From Hofstenia miamia (taxonomy: Eukaryota; Xenacoelomorpha; Acoela): DNA of 64,000 bases. How positions within the stretch are numbered: position 1 is the stretch's first letter; the number at the start of each line of letters is the position of its first letter. This document shows, piece after piece, positions 32,855 to 46,184 of this stretch. The notes under the pieces are model-generated. The model had not been told where the DNA came from and did no database searches. It saw nothing but the letters and a program-made list of their open reading frames with translations. Position numbers and translations under genes: made by a program. The stretch lies in contig SCFE01000037.1 in the NCBI GenBank assembly GCA_004352715.1, positions 1,751,420 to 1,815,419 on the forward strand, given 5' to 3'.

Positions 32855-35800
32855 AGGAATCACACTGATTTATAGATGTTTAGGTAAACTGTATAAACCA
32901 TCCAATCCATGACAAGGTCGTATTAAAATCTTAATTTTTGTTGAACTGTTGCTCGAGCCCTTCAAACCATTACACATCAATTACTAAGTTTTAACTATAC
33001 TTGCTGTTAGCAAGAATATAAATTTTTTAACCCTAATCCTACTAGGAACTTTTCAAAATCTGTGATTGCTTTTTGACTTTGCGCACGGTACACAGTTTTC
33101 AGAAAAAAATATTTTATGATGGACATACCGCTTCATTAATGGAACATTAGGTATGGAAATAATTTGAATATTTTTACAAAATCAGATTCATATAGAATCT
33201 TTCAGGACAAATCATCATTACATTTATCGTATTTCTTTTGTACATCATTCATGAATTTTACAACCACAGATCTAATGATTTATGTCGCCTAATCATTCCT
33301 ATAGCAAAAGACTATTTTCGTTTGCGCTGGTCTTACTATTTTTGTAGCAAATTTACTTTTATGACGAGTGTTAAATTTTCGTAAAAAATGATTTTTGGCT
33401 GCTCCCCTTGTCTCTTGTTTGCTGCATGTGTTCAAGGACGACTTTATATCATATACAGTTGTCCTTAACTGTGCCCACTCGTTAAATGTTTACTCAATTC
33501 GAGGTTCAAACGGTTTACATCTTTGGTTCAGGTAAACATATCTTTCAAATCTCTAGTAATCTAAGTAATAATGTCTAGCGGACATCGTTCATTTATATTC
33601 CTCCTGCAATTACTAATTTAGTCTTTAGACTACATTTGATTGTTGATAGTTTTTATCGATTGCAAGCTGCGCTTTTGAATAGCATTCGAGAACAATATTC
33701 AATTTTCAATTCAATGGAATTACTCTCTACAGCCAATGGGCTCGTAGATGTACAATTTGTATACTACTAAAATAATGGGGACATCAATGTTGTTAAGAAC
33801 TAAACTTATATTTTTGAAAAAATATTGATTTTAAAACTTTTCATGAACACTCTTAGTTTTAATAAAATGTAGCTCTAAAAAACTTGAGAATATTTTAGTG
33901 TATATGAAATTTCAGCATTATTTCTCGCATTTTGTGTATTTAGTGTATTGATGCGTGAATGATTGATAAGGCTCTAAATGTCAGCATTCTCAAAGCTTTT
34001 AAAGATGAATATAAAAATATTAAAATAAGAGTTAGCAGTAATCACTAAGACAGATTACAAAGCTTATGAACTTTATAACTTAATAGGAGAATGAGAACTG
34101 TTTATTTCTACTACAGAAACTATTCAAGTTTGAATAGTAAGAAGTTTATAAAGCGGGTGAAAGTGACGTTGTAAGTTATTTTTCGCTAGGGCCGCATCTA
34201 ATGACCCCGCCAATTTGATTAAAATTTCTTATAATATTAATAGATTTACAGACACACAACTAATTACAATTGATTTAAAATAACTGCTTTGTTTTGGTTT
34301 ACAACTGCAAAATTCAAAGAAATAAAAGAAATCCAATGTATAATTATCCAATGTATAATTGTTGATAAGACTACTAATAATTGTTCGACAATGATACTAC
34401 GTTAATTTGTAAAAAATTTAAAACTGATCAAAAATTCACCTAAACTGTGATGTAGATCAAGGATGTAAACGCGATTATCGAGTAAACGATAATCGGCAAT
34501 ATTACTGATAGGATTATCTATCAAAACGTTTAAAAATATCAATGTAGCTATCGGTCTCTTACGATAATTGCAGATTCAGAGTGGCACACAAAAAACAAGA
34601 AATTGAAAAACACTGAGCTGCATTTCTTGTACATCAAAACTTATTGAAACGTTTTTTCAGTAACTATTGCGAAACACTTCGTCTGCTAACTCAGAAAGTC
34701 GGATATTTTTTGTAACAAACACTTTTGGTGCATTAAACCTCAATAAAGTTGTCGAACATTGGTCTTTCCGATATTTACGATAATCGATATATTTATTAAA
34801 ATATATTAAACAATCCGATAATCTATTGGAGCGCAGACAATAATAATGTAGAGTCACATGCGCTCAAATAAATTTATAATTTCTGAATATAACAAAGTTG
34901 TAATAAAAATTTACCATTTTGTCACATCATAAATCGAACATCTAGACTTAAAATTGAGCTATATGTTACATATAGCTGTTGGCTCTTTATACATATGGTA
35001 AATTGCTTTCATATTTTGATTGTTCCACACGAATAAAATTCATTTCCAGAATGTAAAAAATATTTTTGATATTAAGAATGAAAACTAGTTTATCAAAAGA
35101 TTACTTAAGTCCCTCGCACCGGGGAATTTTACTTATTAAAAAATTTCCCAAATCGATATTTTGGATACACATGAGTGTCTTCTCTATCGATTAAATGGCA
35201 AAATATTGATTATTTAAGTAAATTTTGTTAATTTCAAGTAGAAGTAAAAGTCTGCGAACATCATTTACAAGTCAAACAATATTTTTAAAAGTACAACTTA
35301 AATTTGTTTGAATTTTAAAATTATGTCAAAAAACTCAAAATATGGTAGGAACCATGCGGTAACTTACCAAAAGACACGTATTAGTTGTGTGCCCATATCT
35401 ATATTCTTCTAGGTCTGCCTACAGTAAATTTGAAATTGGCTGTGCAATTCGCTCTAGACGGTGTAAAAGGATGGACATGATTGCAAAGCATTGAAAAACA
35501 CATTGTAGAAAGAAAAATATGTTAGACAATTTGTTACATTTCCTTGATATGTGCGCCCAGCTTTATAAATAGGACATAACATCTCATGTAACAATCACAA
35601 ATTATTACTAGTTTAGTTAGCACAAAATACCCTGGAGGCCGGTAAAATTGGCCTAAAATCCAACTAATCATTAAATAAATAGCAAGCGGTTATTAAGAAT
35701 GCGTAACTGCAATTTTAGCAAATGTGCAATAAGCAATAATAAAATATTTACATATTTTACTTTACTTTCATTTATAATTCATCTGCACTTTATATTATTG

Positions 35801-37069
35801 CATGATACATTGTCATAGAATACAATTTCCATATTGAAAAACACAAAAGCTGATAAAGAAAAATATAGCTAATTGAATTTTATACATGAAATTAAATTAG
35901 GGTGCCGTCTGGATGATAAATTTAAATTTGCTCAATCGCAGTAAGCAAAATATATCACACTAACATAAATCATTATTTAAACAAAAACTAAAATGCGGTA
36001 AAAAAATATTTCACTTATAACATAAATTATACGGATTTGATCTTCATAAAACCAGAAAATCGTCCAAGATAATGTTTCACAGTTAATAGATGTTAGCTTT
36101 GAAATAAATTAAATTTAAGTTGAAAACTGATTTTAAAGATAATTTTAAGGATAAGATTACAGACGCTAAAATTTTGAAATTTTAAGAATTTCTTAAGAAC
36201 AACGCTGAGGTCAAATTGGAAGCCATAAAAGAAATATAAATGGGCCTGAGCATCCATAGGCTGGCATGCGCTTGCAATATTGGTGAAGTGGTGGGTCTCG
36301 GTGGGCCTGGGCTAATTTGCTACTAATCATGTGAGCTTCGAGTGGACATAGAAATAGTTTTGGTGAGCTTGGGCTAGGTATGAAAACTAAAGGCCAAACA
36401 TTTCCGAGTCATACTGTTGTATATAGGGAAGTGCAGAGCAGGCAAAATTGTGATATATTTAGATAAACAGCAAAATAATATTACCATTGACTTGATTGAA
36501 AATCTGTTCACTTAGACAGAGTGTTTGAAAATTGGAAGTGAAAGTTGGAAAAACTTTTCATTAGAAAACTATTGCAAATTTGGTTATGCGCACAACCATC
36601 ATAAAAATAAGCTGAATGAAACAAATGATGCTGGACAAAATATGTAAGTTTAACTTAGCGATATATTTAATAAAAAATAGTTAGTCAATATTGTGTACGT
36701 GAAGTACTGCAGTGGCATTACCTCAGGGAATTTAAAATAAAAAAACATGCTAGGCATTGTATTTTGAAAAAATTTTGAAAAAAGACTTGCTTAAAACAAC
36801 GTTTAAAACGTGATTTAAACCAGGCTTGCTTTTAATCAACCAGCACTTGCGATCTTAGTTATTAAGCTTATCGCTTTCATTCACTATATATTGCATACAC
36901 TTTTTAAAACCTTCTAAGCTAAAATTAAAATGAAGTAATGGAAACCTAGTGTAACCCAGATTTCTGAAAATTAGAATTCGTCCAAATGCAACTGCGCCAC
37001 ATGCAAAACTCGATAAAATGCAATTCTTTTAAAAGCTACTTCATCGAAGTAGAATACAATTTAATAGCT
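32855..37069. other. AT-rich Scm intron, 4.2 kb
   Basis: No gene recognised. Around 34456-34830 the words CGATTATCG, CGATAATCG and CCGATAATC recur near both ends of a 380-bp block starting AAGGATGTAAACGCG, hinting at a worn element with subterminal repeats; its borders could not be fixed. At 36240-36380 there are GGGCCTG/GGTGGGTC words without clear structure. Confidence 0.4.
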
Positions 37070-37326
37070 AATATATATATATATATATATATATNNNNNN
37101 NNNNNNNNNNNNNNNNNNNNNNNNNNNNNNNNNNNNNNNNNNNNNNNNNNNNNNNNNNNNNNNNNNNNNNNNNNNNNNNNNNNNNNNNNNNNNNNNNNNN
37201 NNNNNNNNNNNNNNNNNNNNNNNNNNNNNNNNNNNNNNNNNNNNNNNNNNNNNNNNNNNNNNNNNNNNNNNNNNNNNNNNNNNNNNNNNNNNNNNNNNNN
37301 NNNNNNNNNNNNNNNNNNNNNNNNNN

Positions 37327-37358
<32 letters not shown>
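37070..37358. repeat. TA microsatellite with 232-bp gap
   Basis: (TA)n on both sides of N 37095-37326, about 250 bp left of the P element. Confidence 0.95.
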
Positions 37359-37359
<1 letters not shown>

Positions 37360-37609
37360 TACCTTGTTTTCTAAGCTAATCTTTCTTATTTGAACTAGAG
37401 AGTATATCAGATATTCAAAATCTAATGAAAAACGTTAAGAATCGAATGCTATAAGATTTAAAAAAATTGTGATCATTGGGGAAGTAACTACTCACAATGA
37501 TCTGGCGTATCAATAAAACTAGATATTGACAAGTTGACGTTCCACAAAGACATTTTAACGCTCTATTAATGAAAATTTGAAATTAAACATACATCTAATT
37601 ATTTGAAAA

Positions 37610-40198
37610 CATGGCTCTCTTAAATAAAGGCCTTGAAGCCGAACGCTTCACAGTTTTGCCTGGAGGCCGACTAACAACTGCAACTAAACTGCTTTGACCG
37701 CTAAAATACCGGAAATAAATATTAAGCAAAAGATTCTAAATGGCAGCAAAACTATTTTAAGTGGGCAGGAAAATAATTATACCCCACTTATCTATTATTA
37801 TTGTTTACACAACGTGATATTAGTCAGATCTTGCACTCCGCATTTATCAAAATTAAAATCTCTGTTAATGCATTAACCATTAGTTTATTAAAATGTCATG
37901 TCAGTTTGCCATAAATTTAACACTCATTTATTTTTTAGTGTTCATTTTCGAAGTCAATTTATGCCTCTGAAATGCTGTGTAACAGGCTGCTCATCAAATT
38001 ATAAATCACAGCCACAGGGTGAACGTATTTCTGTTTATCGACTTCCGAAGGAGGAAAATGAAAGGAAGCGCTGGGTTGAAGCTATTCCACGTGATAACAT
38101 TCCATTAACAAATAATACAGTTGTTTGTTCTAAGCATTGGCCACCAAATTTTTCCCGCATTCTTAATTTCTTACTAGTTGTTGAGCCTTCATTCAAATAT
38201 GAAGCATATCATTTGGGAATTGCTTGTCGCATAGCAACGTTGTCCAAGAATCGCATAATTTTGTTGGATAGATGGTCAAGAATGCAAGAAGCTGTACGCT
38301 ATCTGTCATTATTGGAGCGCACCCATAAGATGAATGTTATTCTGGATCATGTTGATGCTATGTCAACTACTTTAGTTGGACAAAAGTACTACAGCAAGGA
38401 AATAGTTGAAAGGGCATTTGGATATTTAGTAACTTCACGTTCTTTATATAATCGACTTCGAGATGATTATGAATTACCCAGTATTCGGACATTGACGAAG
38501 ATTACATCATCTGTTGCAAAACTCGATAATGACGAATTCTGTAAGAAAGTCTTTTTAACGTGTACTGACAAACAAAAATCTTGCATTTTAATGATTGATG
38601 AGGTTTCTGTCAAACCAGCCTTGACGTACCACGGTGGGGCTATATTTGGACTTGCTGATAATCAGCCTGGCAATTCTTTAGCTAATCACATGCTCTGTTT
38701 CAACATCAAATGCATGTATGGTGGACCACAATTTGTATACCGTATGATTCCTGTTCGTAAATTGGACTCTGAATTTCAAACTTCTCAGTGCTTAAATATA
38801 ATGAATATTGTTCAATCAAGTAAAGGCCATGTTCTTGNNNNNNNNNNNNNNNNNNNNNNNNNNNNNNNNNNNNNNNNNNNNNNNNNNNNNNNNNNNNNNN
38901 NNNNNNNNNNNNNNNNNNNNNNNNNNNNNNNNNNNNNNNNNNNNNNNNNNNNNNNNNNNNNNNNNNNNNNNNNNNNNNNNNNNNNNNNNNNNNNNNNNNN
39001 NNNNNNNNNNNNNNNNNNNNNNNNNNNNNNNNNNNNNNNNNNNNNNNNNNNNNNNNNNNNNNNNNNNNNNNNNNNNNNNNNNNNNNNNNNNNNNNNNNNN
39101 NNNNNNNNNNNNNNNNNNNNNNNNNNNNNNNNNNNNNNNNNNNNNNNNNNNNNNNNNNNNNNNNNNNNNNNNNNNNNNNNNNNNNNNNNNNNNNNNNNNN
39201 NNNNNNNNNNNNNNNNNNNNNNNNNNNNNNNNNNNNNNNNNNNNNNNNNNNNNNNNNNNNNNNNNNNNNNNNNNNNNNNNNNNNNNNNNNNNNNNNNNNN
39301 NNNNNNNNNNNNNNNNNNNNNNNNNNNNNNNNNNNNNNNNNNNNNNNNNNNNNNNNNNNNNNNNNNNNNNNNNNNNNNNNNNNNNNNNNNNNNNNNNNNN
39401 NNNNNNNNNNNNNNNNNNNNNNNNNNNNNNAGTCAACTACGACAAGGATATATTTTATTATATTTTATTACAGTGCAGCAAGTACTGGAAAAAATTAGAA
39501 TATTTCATACATTGCTTATGTTAGAAAGAGACATTCACATTGCAATATCACCGAGTCATTCTTGCAGTAATTGTGAAATACTGATAAATCCTGATGATTA
39601 CATGATTTGTCCGAATTGGAAAAAACGTTATCTTTTGCAAACAAACAAGCACTAACATATATTGCAGGTTATTTGGCAAGTAGCGAAGAAACAGAAATAG
39701 AGGACACTTATAACTATTACAGTAAATATGGTGGTTACATTGATCTGCTTGATAGAGGAGGACTTCGGAAGCCAGCAGACATGCTTTGCCAATTTGTTTT
39801 CTTCAGTTACATTGTTTTTGTTAGCATAAATGACATATTGTTTTGCCAGAAAAGTTTGTCAGTGATATACAGCTATTTGGTTAATATGTATGTTTGACAT
39901 TTCATTGGCCCAGATTCGATCACTATGCAACACTTTTCTAAATAATAGCAGTGCTTTGAGAACGCCAAGGTCGCTGAAAGAGCTATCTCAAAAGGTTATA
40001 AAACTAAGGTAGACATTGTACTTTTGTTATTTTTGTTTAAGTTTTGTTCATTTCTCTCAAATATACAGAATTGAAGTATTATATTTAATATATTAATAGT
40101 ATTACTGTCATAAAACGGCTATCGCTGGTTTAATGCGTCGGCCTCCAGTAAAAACTGTCATGTGTACGGGTTCAAGGCCTTCAGTTAAGAGAGCCAAG
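37610..40198 (+). mobile_element. P element with perfect 8-bp target duplication
   Basis: The left tip CATGGCTCTCTTAAATAAAG and inverted right tip CTTGGCTCTCTTAACTGAAG continue as inverted repeats for about 60 bp (shared AGGCCTTGAA, ACAGTTTT and TGGAGGCCGAC). The 8-bp duplication TTTGAAAA is perfect at 37602-37609 and 40199-40206, as expected for P elements. Span 2589 bp, including a 593-bp gap (38838-39430). It lies in the 24-kb Scm intron, antisense to it. Confidence 0.93.
37961..40013 (+). pseudogene. THAP-domain P-element transposase
   Basis: I place the start at ATG 37961: MPLKCCVTGCSSNYK opens a THAP zinc finger (C2CH: CCVTGC ... CSKHW), which binds the element ends. A leucine-rich region follows, then the RNase H-like core with CILMIDEVSVKP (first catalytic Asp, as in DE of P-type enzymes) and GAIFGLADNQPGNSLANHML. 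The middle is lost in the gap. After it, KQALTYIAGYLA and YIDLLDRGGLRKPADML match the conserved C-terminal block of THAP9/P transposases, and SLCNTFLNNSSALRTPRSLK with a stop near 40013 ends it. Frame changes near 39640 and 39880 suggest damage or short introns, so activity is doubtful; the gap prevents a firm verdict. Confidence 0.88.
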
Positions 40199-40206
40199 TT
40201 TGAAAA

Positions 40207-41860
40207 TGTATTTGAAAATGCACAATGTATACAGTAAGCTTACTGATTTTACAATTTCTAGAGGTTTGTGATTCTGATTCAAATACGATATTTTTGAAAG
40301 CTCATGCAACCAAATGTCAGAAATACCCGCGAGCATATCAAATTACATGTAGACAGTGTGTTCCAACTTATTCGGTCAGCTAATATACCGAATTTACCAA
40401 ATATGCTCTGTTGAAGATGTCTATCAAAATCAGTAATGGACACTCTATACTTTTTTCAATAAATACTTCTGAAATTTCCTATTGCATTGATACAAAAAAA
40501 TACAAAATATGTAACACAGAATTTAATATGTGTGCAGGATTTTATAGAAAACAAGAATATTGAAAAAGAACTTTTTTAATGAGCATTAAATTGAATTTAT
40601 AATAAAAATTGTCTGCAAATCAAAGGCGAAAATGTGTACATACATCAATAGACGATATACTGAATTATATTGTTTGCACCAAACTTTTTAAATACTAAAC
40701 TCATTCAAAAATCTGTTGTCCTAATAGACGTTTCAGAAAAAATCTAGTTTATTTAAAGCCGATAGCAATCGGTTGAAATATCAAGAAGCATTAATTATTC
40801 TTAGTGAGGTCAGAGAAAACCGCTGCACTTTAATATAAAATTATTTTCAAAGCATTGATACTAGACGTATTCCACCTCCACATATTACTACGGCTCCACC
40901 ACAGCGAACATAAATAGAAAATGCATATTTCCGTACCAAAACAGATTTTGAAATTTAGTCTCAGTCAGTGATGACTATTGAAAAAAAAGTACATTTAATG
41001 TCATTAAAAATTGCAATTTAGTATTTAATTGATTGAAAAAATCAATCAATAAATGCCAATTTCAATAAATATTCATTTTCATTTTTTAAACCTAAGTAAT
41101 CCAGGCATTTAATTAAGATATCTGAAACATGAGAACACTACAGGATAAGGGTAGTCTATCTACTCAACGCAAAATAGTTGAGACTAGTTGTTGCTGCCAT
41201 CGGCTTCAGACCGCTTCTTCATCTGAACACTAGGAATGGAAGAATTTCAGCGTTTTTACAAAAATCAGATTTTTCATTGAAAGAAGTTAATATTTTCAGA
41301 CACAGGAAGAACGTCAATCATCATTATTCATCATAACATGGAAGCACAATTATCCTAGGATTCCCAACTTTCGAAATAGGCTTGGAGAAAATTGCTTGAA
41401 AACTACGACAAAACGGTTTGTATTTTTAAAGATACATTGTGTTATTGAGGATCAATGTATGGTGTCCATGCACAGGATGTTCCAAAATAATGATAAAAAA
41501 TTTTTATACTCTACATATCCGGAGCATAGAGTTCAGATCAAGTAGTTATATTTAAAATTGTTTTGACCCATAAGCTTAATCGATCATATGTTGAGTGTTC
41601 GTACACATTTTTGATAAGCAATTAAAAATAACAGCGGATCTTATTCTCTTACAGCTTTAATAAGAAAATTGAAGGTGGTGAAAGATCCTTGTTTCTTCTT
41701 GGCTATAACTAAATTGATTGCAGAGTTGGAAAAACAGGCCATGTTTAAACGAAGCTAACGGAGGATCATGTTTAGACAATGTAAAGCTGCAATTGAAAGA
41801 GCTCACGCAGATTCTGGAGGGAGAATGTTTGTTAGAAGAATTTTAAGTGGCACAAACAAA
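40207..41860. other. AT-rich Scm intron
   Basis: No gene or transposon border recognised. Confidence 0.4.
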
Positions 41861-41869
41861 CTTCTGTTC

Positions 41870-42170
41870 ACCGTATTTTGAAGACCAAAATATATAACCA
41901 CTACAAAATTATACACTTCCATGATTTGAAACCAGCCGACTACGCACAGCGAGAATTGAGAGCAATAAAAGTTACAAAACACGTCACATCCCTAATTATC
42001 TCGGTGGTTAGACGTTTTACCCAAATGTGAAAGATTACGCGTGACCAATCACATAGTCTAATCGTTGCCTAAGACCTTCTTCGCGATATTTTTAGCAGTG
42101 AGGAGGCCAATATACATTTTGATGGCAACATCCGCAAAAAAAATCTGCCCATCTGAAGTTGAGTGCATAA
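41870..42170 (+). pseudogene. mariner-like transposase fragment, heavily decayed
   Basis: The plus strand reads DLKPADYAQRELRAIKVTK near 41920-41980, and LLRDIFSSEEANIHFDGNIR near 42073-42135. These follow the mariner/Tc1-like order LxPxDYxQRxxF ... FLxxILFSDEAxFHLSGxVNR. The first catalytic Asp (SDE) has become Glu (SEE). Stops and shifts lie between. No ends were found. Confidence 0.55.
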
Positions 42171-42179
42171 TCAACAACG

Positions 42180-43108
42180 GAAGACTTATGGAATTCCAGT
42201 TTTGAAGAAGAATGCAAGAACTTCATGAGTTAGGAAGTGAACAACGCAGTGACTTCGTTTTCGAGGCAGCTTGATTTCACAGGGAGGAGCAGACTGCAAT
42301 CAGAAGATAAAATGGGAAAGATGCAATCAAAAATGGCTCCGTTCAGCTCTCAGCTAATTAGAATGACGCCAAAATAATAAAGCAAACCATATTGAACTTT
42401 ATAAGAAAGACAACGAACATTCACATGTACTAGACAATCAAATGGAAGTTACCAAACATATTGTTAATAAATAATGCATTAAACAACATCTTTTGCAGAT
42501 TTGATTAAGGAAGTTATTTGTATAGTTTGTAACAAAATTGAACAAAATTATATTCGTTACTAATCAAGTAAGATATGCACAGTCTCTATTTTAAGCCTTG
42601 ATATCCTGCTATTATTGTGTTACTCCGCAAATCAGGTTAATAAATTATTGTAACTGAGATGACAGTAAGAATTTCTTTAGAATTCCAGACCTACTTAGGA
42701 AGTTTTCGGTTTTTATTTCTCAACATGATGTCTTAAGATCATCAAAACATTTCCGATTAACTCCTCCTTTGATGTCCAAGGATTTTACTCTCATTTTTTC
42801 TTGTAAAACGCCCACTACTTTCCAAAATTTTGCATATTCAGTGAAAGACAAGTCGCAATTATTTAAGCATTTACTGTAGAGTTTCTGAAGAGCTCTGAAG
42901 TTCATTACGATTTTGTGCAAGAATTTCAACACCGCATTCTTATCAGCTATGATATTTGGTATCAGTGAGTAAAATGTGATTAGTTTCTATGTTTGGGGAT
43001 GAAATGTAAATGTAACTAGGTCAGTTAAAAGACAACTAGCTACAACTTCCGATTCAGACACTTCTACGAAACTCTAGCACCTGGACTATAATTCAACTGC
43101 GAAAATGA
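42180..43108. other. Scm intron with an unassigned minus-strand open stretch
   Basis: Between about 42998 and 42720 the minus strand is open for about 92 codons (KFLHKIVMNFRALQKLYSK ... KGGVNRKCFDDLKTSC). The composition is less AT-biased than chance frames nearby, but no family is recognised, so it may be a transposon or an exon remnant. Confidence 0.3.
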
Positions 43109-43116
43109 TAGATTCT

Positions 43117-43410
43117 AATGCTCAGCGGTATACCGAAAAAAACAAACCGCGGTTTTTACTAAAAGCCGAAACCGAACAAAAAGGCGACGTTAAAAACGGT
43201 GCAGTCTTTTGGATCAAACACCAAAATGCTTGGCAATTTGAAGCGCAATTGTGTTTGCTTGCTTAACAACTTAATGTAGTGTTATGAAAATATACTTTAG
43301 AAAGGCATGTTCCCTTGAATATCGTCTCGCCAATACCGATAGTAGCTAGCTAAATTTGTGTGTCAAAAAACCGAAACAGACCTCATTTTTAGGTAACCGT
43401 CGAGCACTAG
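43117..43410. mobile_element. hAT-type MITE with perfect 8-bp target duplication
   Basis: Tips AATGCTCAGCGGTATACC and, inverted, CTAGTGCTCGACGGTTACC. TAGATTCT duplicates perfectly at 43109-43116 and 43411-43418 (a ninth base A also matches). ACCGAAA/CCGAAAC words lie inside each end. It is 294 bp and non-coding. Confidence 0.83.
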
Positions 43411-43418
43411 TAGATTCT

Positions 43419-45822
43419 ATCATTTTTTGTTGTAATCTATATATTCCTACCAAGAGTGCAAACGAAAATTTGTTTTTTTCATAACGTTTATTTAAAATAA
43501 ATAGAACAAAGCAACACCTGTTAAAACATAATTTAAAAAATTCATCCAAGAAACGTTCAGCAAGAATTTTAACGATCATATAAGTATACACTATAGCATA
43601 TGACACAAATCTGCAGTTATTTAAATTTTAAACATACTTAGGTTTATTAAACAACAATGCAACTGCAAAGCAGTGATAATTGTGAAATAGACAAAAGAGT
43701 TATTGACAATAGCGATTTGATATGAATTTCCCATTGAAAGTAAATATTGCACAGAATTAAGTATTCCAGAGGTTAAACAGTCAGCAGTGATCAATGGTAA
43801 ATAATAAACTCTGAAACTAAGGGTAGACATGTACACACTTAGATAAACAAAATAATATTTTATGTAACATACTCCGGAAGATAGACCACAGCAATATTAA
43901 ATCTGGAAGATACAATAGAAGTTTAAAAATCTCCGTGTAGTAGATCAATTTTCCCGCACAGTCAAATATGAAGTTTCATCCTTAAGTGCAACTCTTCCAC
44001 TTATGAGAATTCGCGCATTTACTGTAATTTTAAAAAAGTATTCGCTAATGTTAAGAAATGACAGTTTCGATATTCCTGAATAAAATTTTCTTATAGACAC
44101 AATCACGGAGCACAAATAAATGGTAAAATCTCTGTTTTCCTATCAATTACAAAATGAGTACCACAGATGAAAATAATTGGTACTCTATTCTTGAACTTTA
44201 TGTAGGTCGAACTAGCAGCGATCCTATCAAGCAGAAGAGAACACAAAAGCCTAGAAAGCAAAAGAAAACCACCCAGAATTACTCTGAATCATAGTAAAAC
44301 TAAAAAATGGTTTTTAGTTTGAACAAAAGAGTTTCTGCAAACTGTATTGTATTGCACTATGCATGTAAATGCAGAGTAGTTGATACATAAGAGCAAATTG
44401 ATTCTTTACTTTAGCATCGGGATGAGAAAGAATGCATGCTAGGTACATCGACGTTTTGCAAGGAAAACGAAAAGAGCAGTGATGAGACTGTAAATCGGGA
44501 TTTCAATCAAATGTTTTTAAATGCTGTACATAATTTATGAGCGGGACATTCCTATACCGAAACGTATAATATCGCACTGTTTGAGGTGTTTACTTAATTT
44601 AAAAAATCATTACTCAATACTATCTCATTGCTCCTCTCAAATTGATGTTGGTGTTGCCACCCTTCGGGTTCAATCGAAGATTCAGATCTTTCCTTAGCAC
44701 TCCAAATACGCTGTCTTCTATACTAAACCCCTTTCACTTAGATAAGCCTAGCTCTCACAAGTACTTCTTATATTTCGAGCTTACTGTTTCTAATGCCTAA
44801 TTACTACTTCAGCGTTCTTCAACTTCTACAATCTCTGTATTTCCTCAACCATCTTATCTTTTTCCTTGCATTCTAGATTTCTTTCCTTTAGTACTACTAT
44901 GCGTATAACAGTTCACACTCGTTCATCAACCAATACTTACAGTTTTTATGTCTGGATATTAAAATCTCACAGTATCTTAACCCTCTCATTCTCTGTGACT
45001 CGCTGTGGCTTATGCTCAAACAATTAATCCCTACTTCTAACCCATATTGTTGATATAATTATTGCTTAATAATGTTGTTATCAATACATATGAAACAACA
45101 AAAAATAAATATTTTTTATTTATGTATCCAGATTCAGATCAGTCTGAAAATTGAATGAGGTCAAAAGTTATTTTGAGATTAACTTTAATCAAGATCCATC
45201 ACTTTTGGAAAAATACCGTCAAAAGCAATACAAATACAAACAGACGTAAACAAAACATTCTTGGCAGATGTAATAATTCAATAATAAAATTCGGCGTAAA
45301 TACAAATGGAAGTAAAGTTTACCTTATAATACATTATAATAAATGAAAAATATTATGATTTTCAGCAGAAACTTCAAATAATTGGTCACTAAAAAGCTCC
45401 AATCCACTAGAATAAGAACACTGTTTATAGATACTATTGTACACGAATACTACATACAAAAATAATAAACGGACTTCATGTACTGGTTGACGAGAAATGA
45501 AAGATGACTGAGTGAAGTGCTTAATGACAATACTTTAAATGAGGAAACCTTGATCAATGTGGTGACGGGAATAAGACGAAGTGCAAATAGGCAGATAATG
45601 AAAACGTTTCAAGTAGGAAATGATGCAGGAAGTCAACTTGAAGCGATGAATAAGTAAAAGGCGGTGAAGTATTTTTTAAAGTCGCCAAGTGAATATTAAG
45701 TCAATAAAGGCCGCGGGAGAACTTTGAAATGGAAAAGAACATCTATTAACTTTAATTTGTGAAACGAAGTAAAATACATTGTAGACTCAATAAAAAGTTA
45801 AACAGAAAACCAAACAAACACT
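43419..45822. other. Scm intron with a pyrimidine-rich plus strand
   Basis: No gene recognised. From about 44630 to 45030 the plus strand is strikingly C+T-rich (GCACTCCAAATACGCTGTCT, CTTCAACTTCTACAATCTCT), unlike its surroundings. Read on the minus strand this gives broken coding-like pieces, such as CEILISRHKNCKYWLMNECE, of no identified family; it may be an old retroelement. A 46-codon plus frame at 44154-44294 (MSTTDENNWYSILELYVGR, then a Lys/Arg-rich tail) is unassigned. Confidence 0.4.
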
Positions 45823-45830
45823 CTTATAAC

Positions 45831-46176
45831 CAGACTTGTCAACGAGCCGACATTTCCAAGCTTGGCTCGGCTCGGCTCTTTTAAATTTTGTGTAAGTTCG
45901 ACTCGGCTCGCCACATAAAATCTTGAATGAGGCTTGTTTTATCTCGGTATTTTTTTAAAAAATATTGTGCTTAAAGAATTTTTTACATAGCTCTTCCTAT
46001 TATGTAATAAACATTTCTTAAATAAGATTAAAGGAAAGGAATACTGACGGCAAAAAAATAAGAAAAATCTCCATAATCAAATTAACAAGCGGAACTATAA
46101 ACTTACTTTGCCTAAAATAGGCTCGTTGCATATCAAATACTGTACTCAGGCTCGGCTCGGCTCGTTGACAAGTCTG
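45831..46176. mobile_element. hAT-type MITE, GAGCCGAGCC family, copy 3, perfect 8-bp duplication
   Basis: Tips CAGACTTGTCAACGAGCCGA / CGGCTCGTTGACAAGTCTG. CTTATAAC is duplicated perfectly at 45823-45830 and 46177-46184. It is 346 bp, in the opposite orientation to copy 1 (24221-24600). This is the youngest of the three copies by its flanks. Confidence 0.94.
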
Positions 46177-46184
46177 CTTATAAC

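Noticed and set aside
38808-39524. Alternative frames across the P-element gap
   Set aside because: They exist only because N is read as open; the THAP/P frame from 37961 explains the locus.
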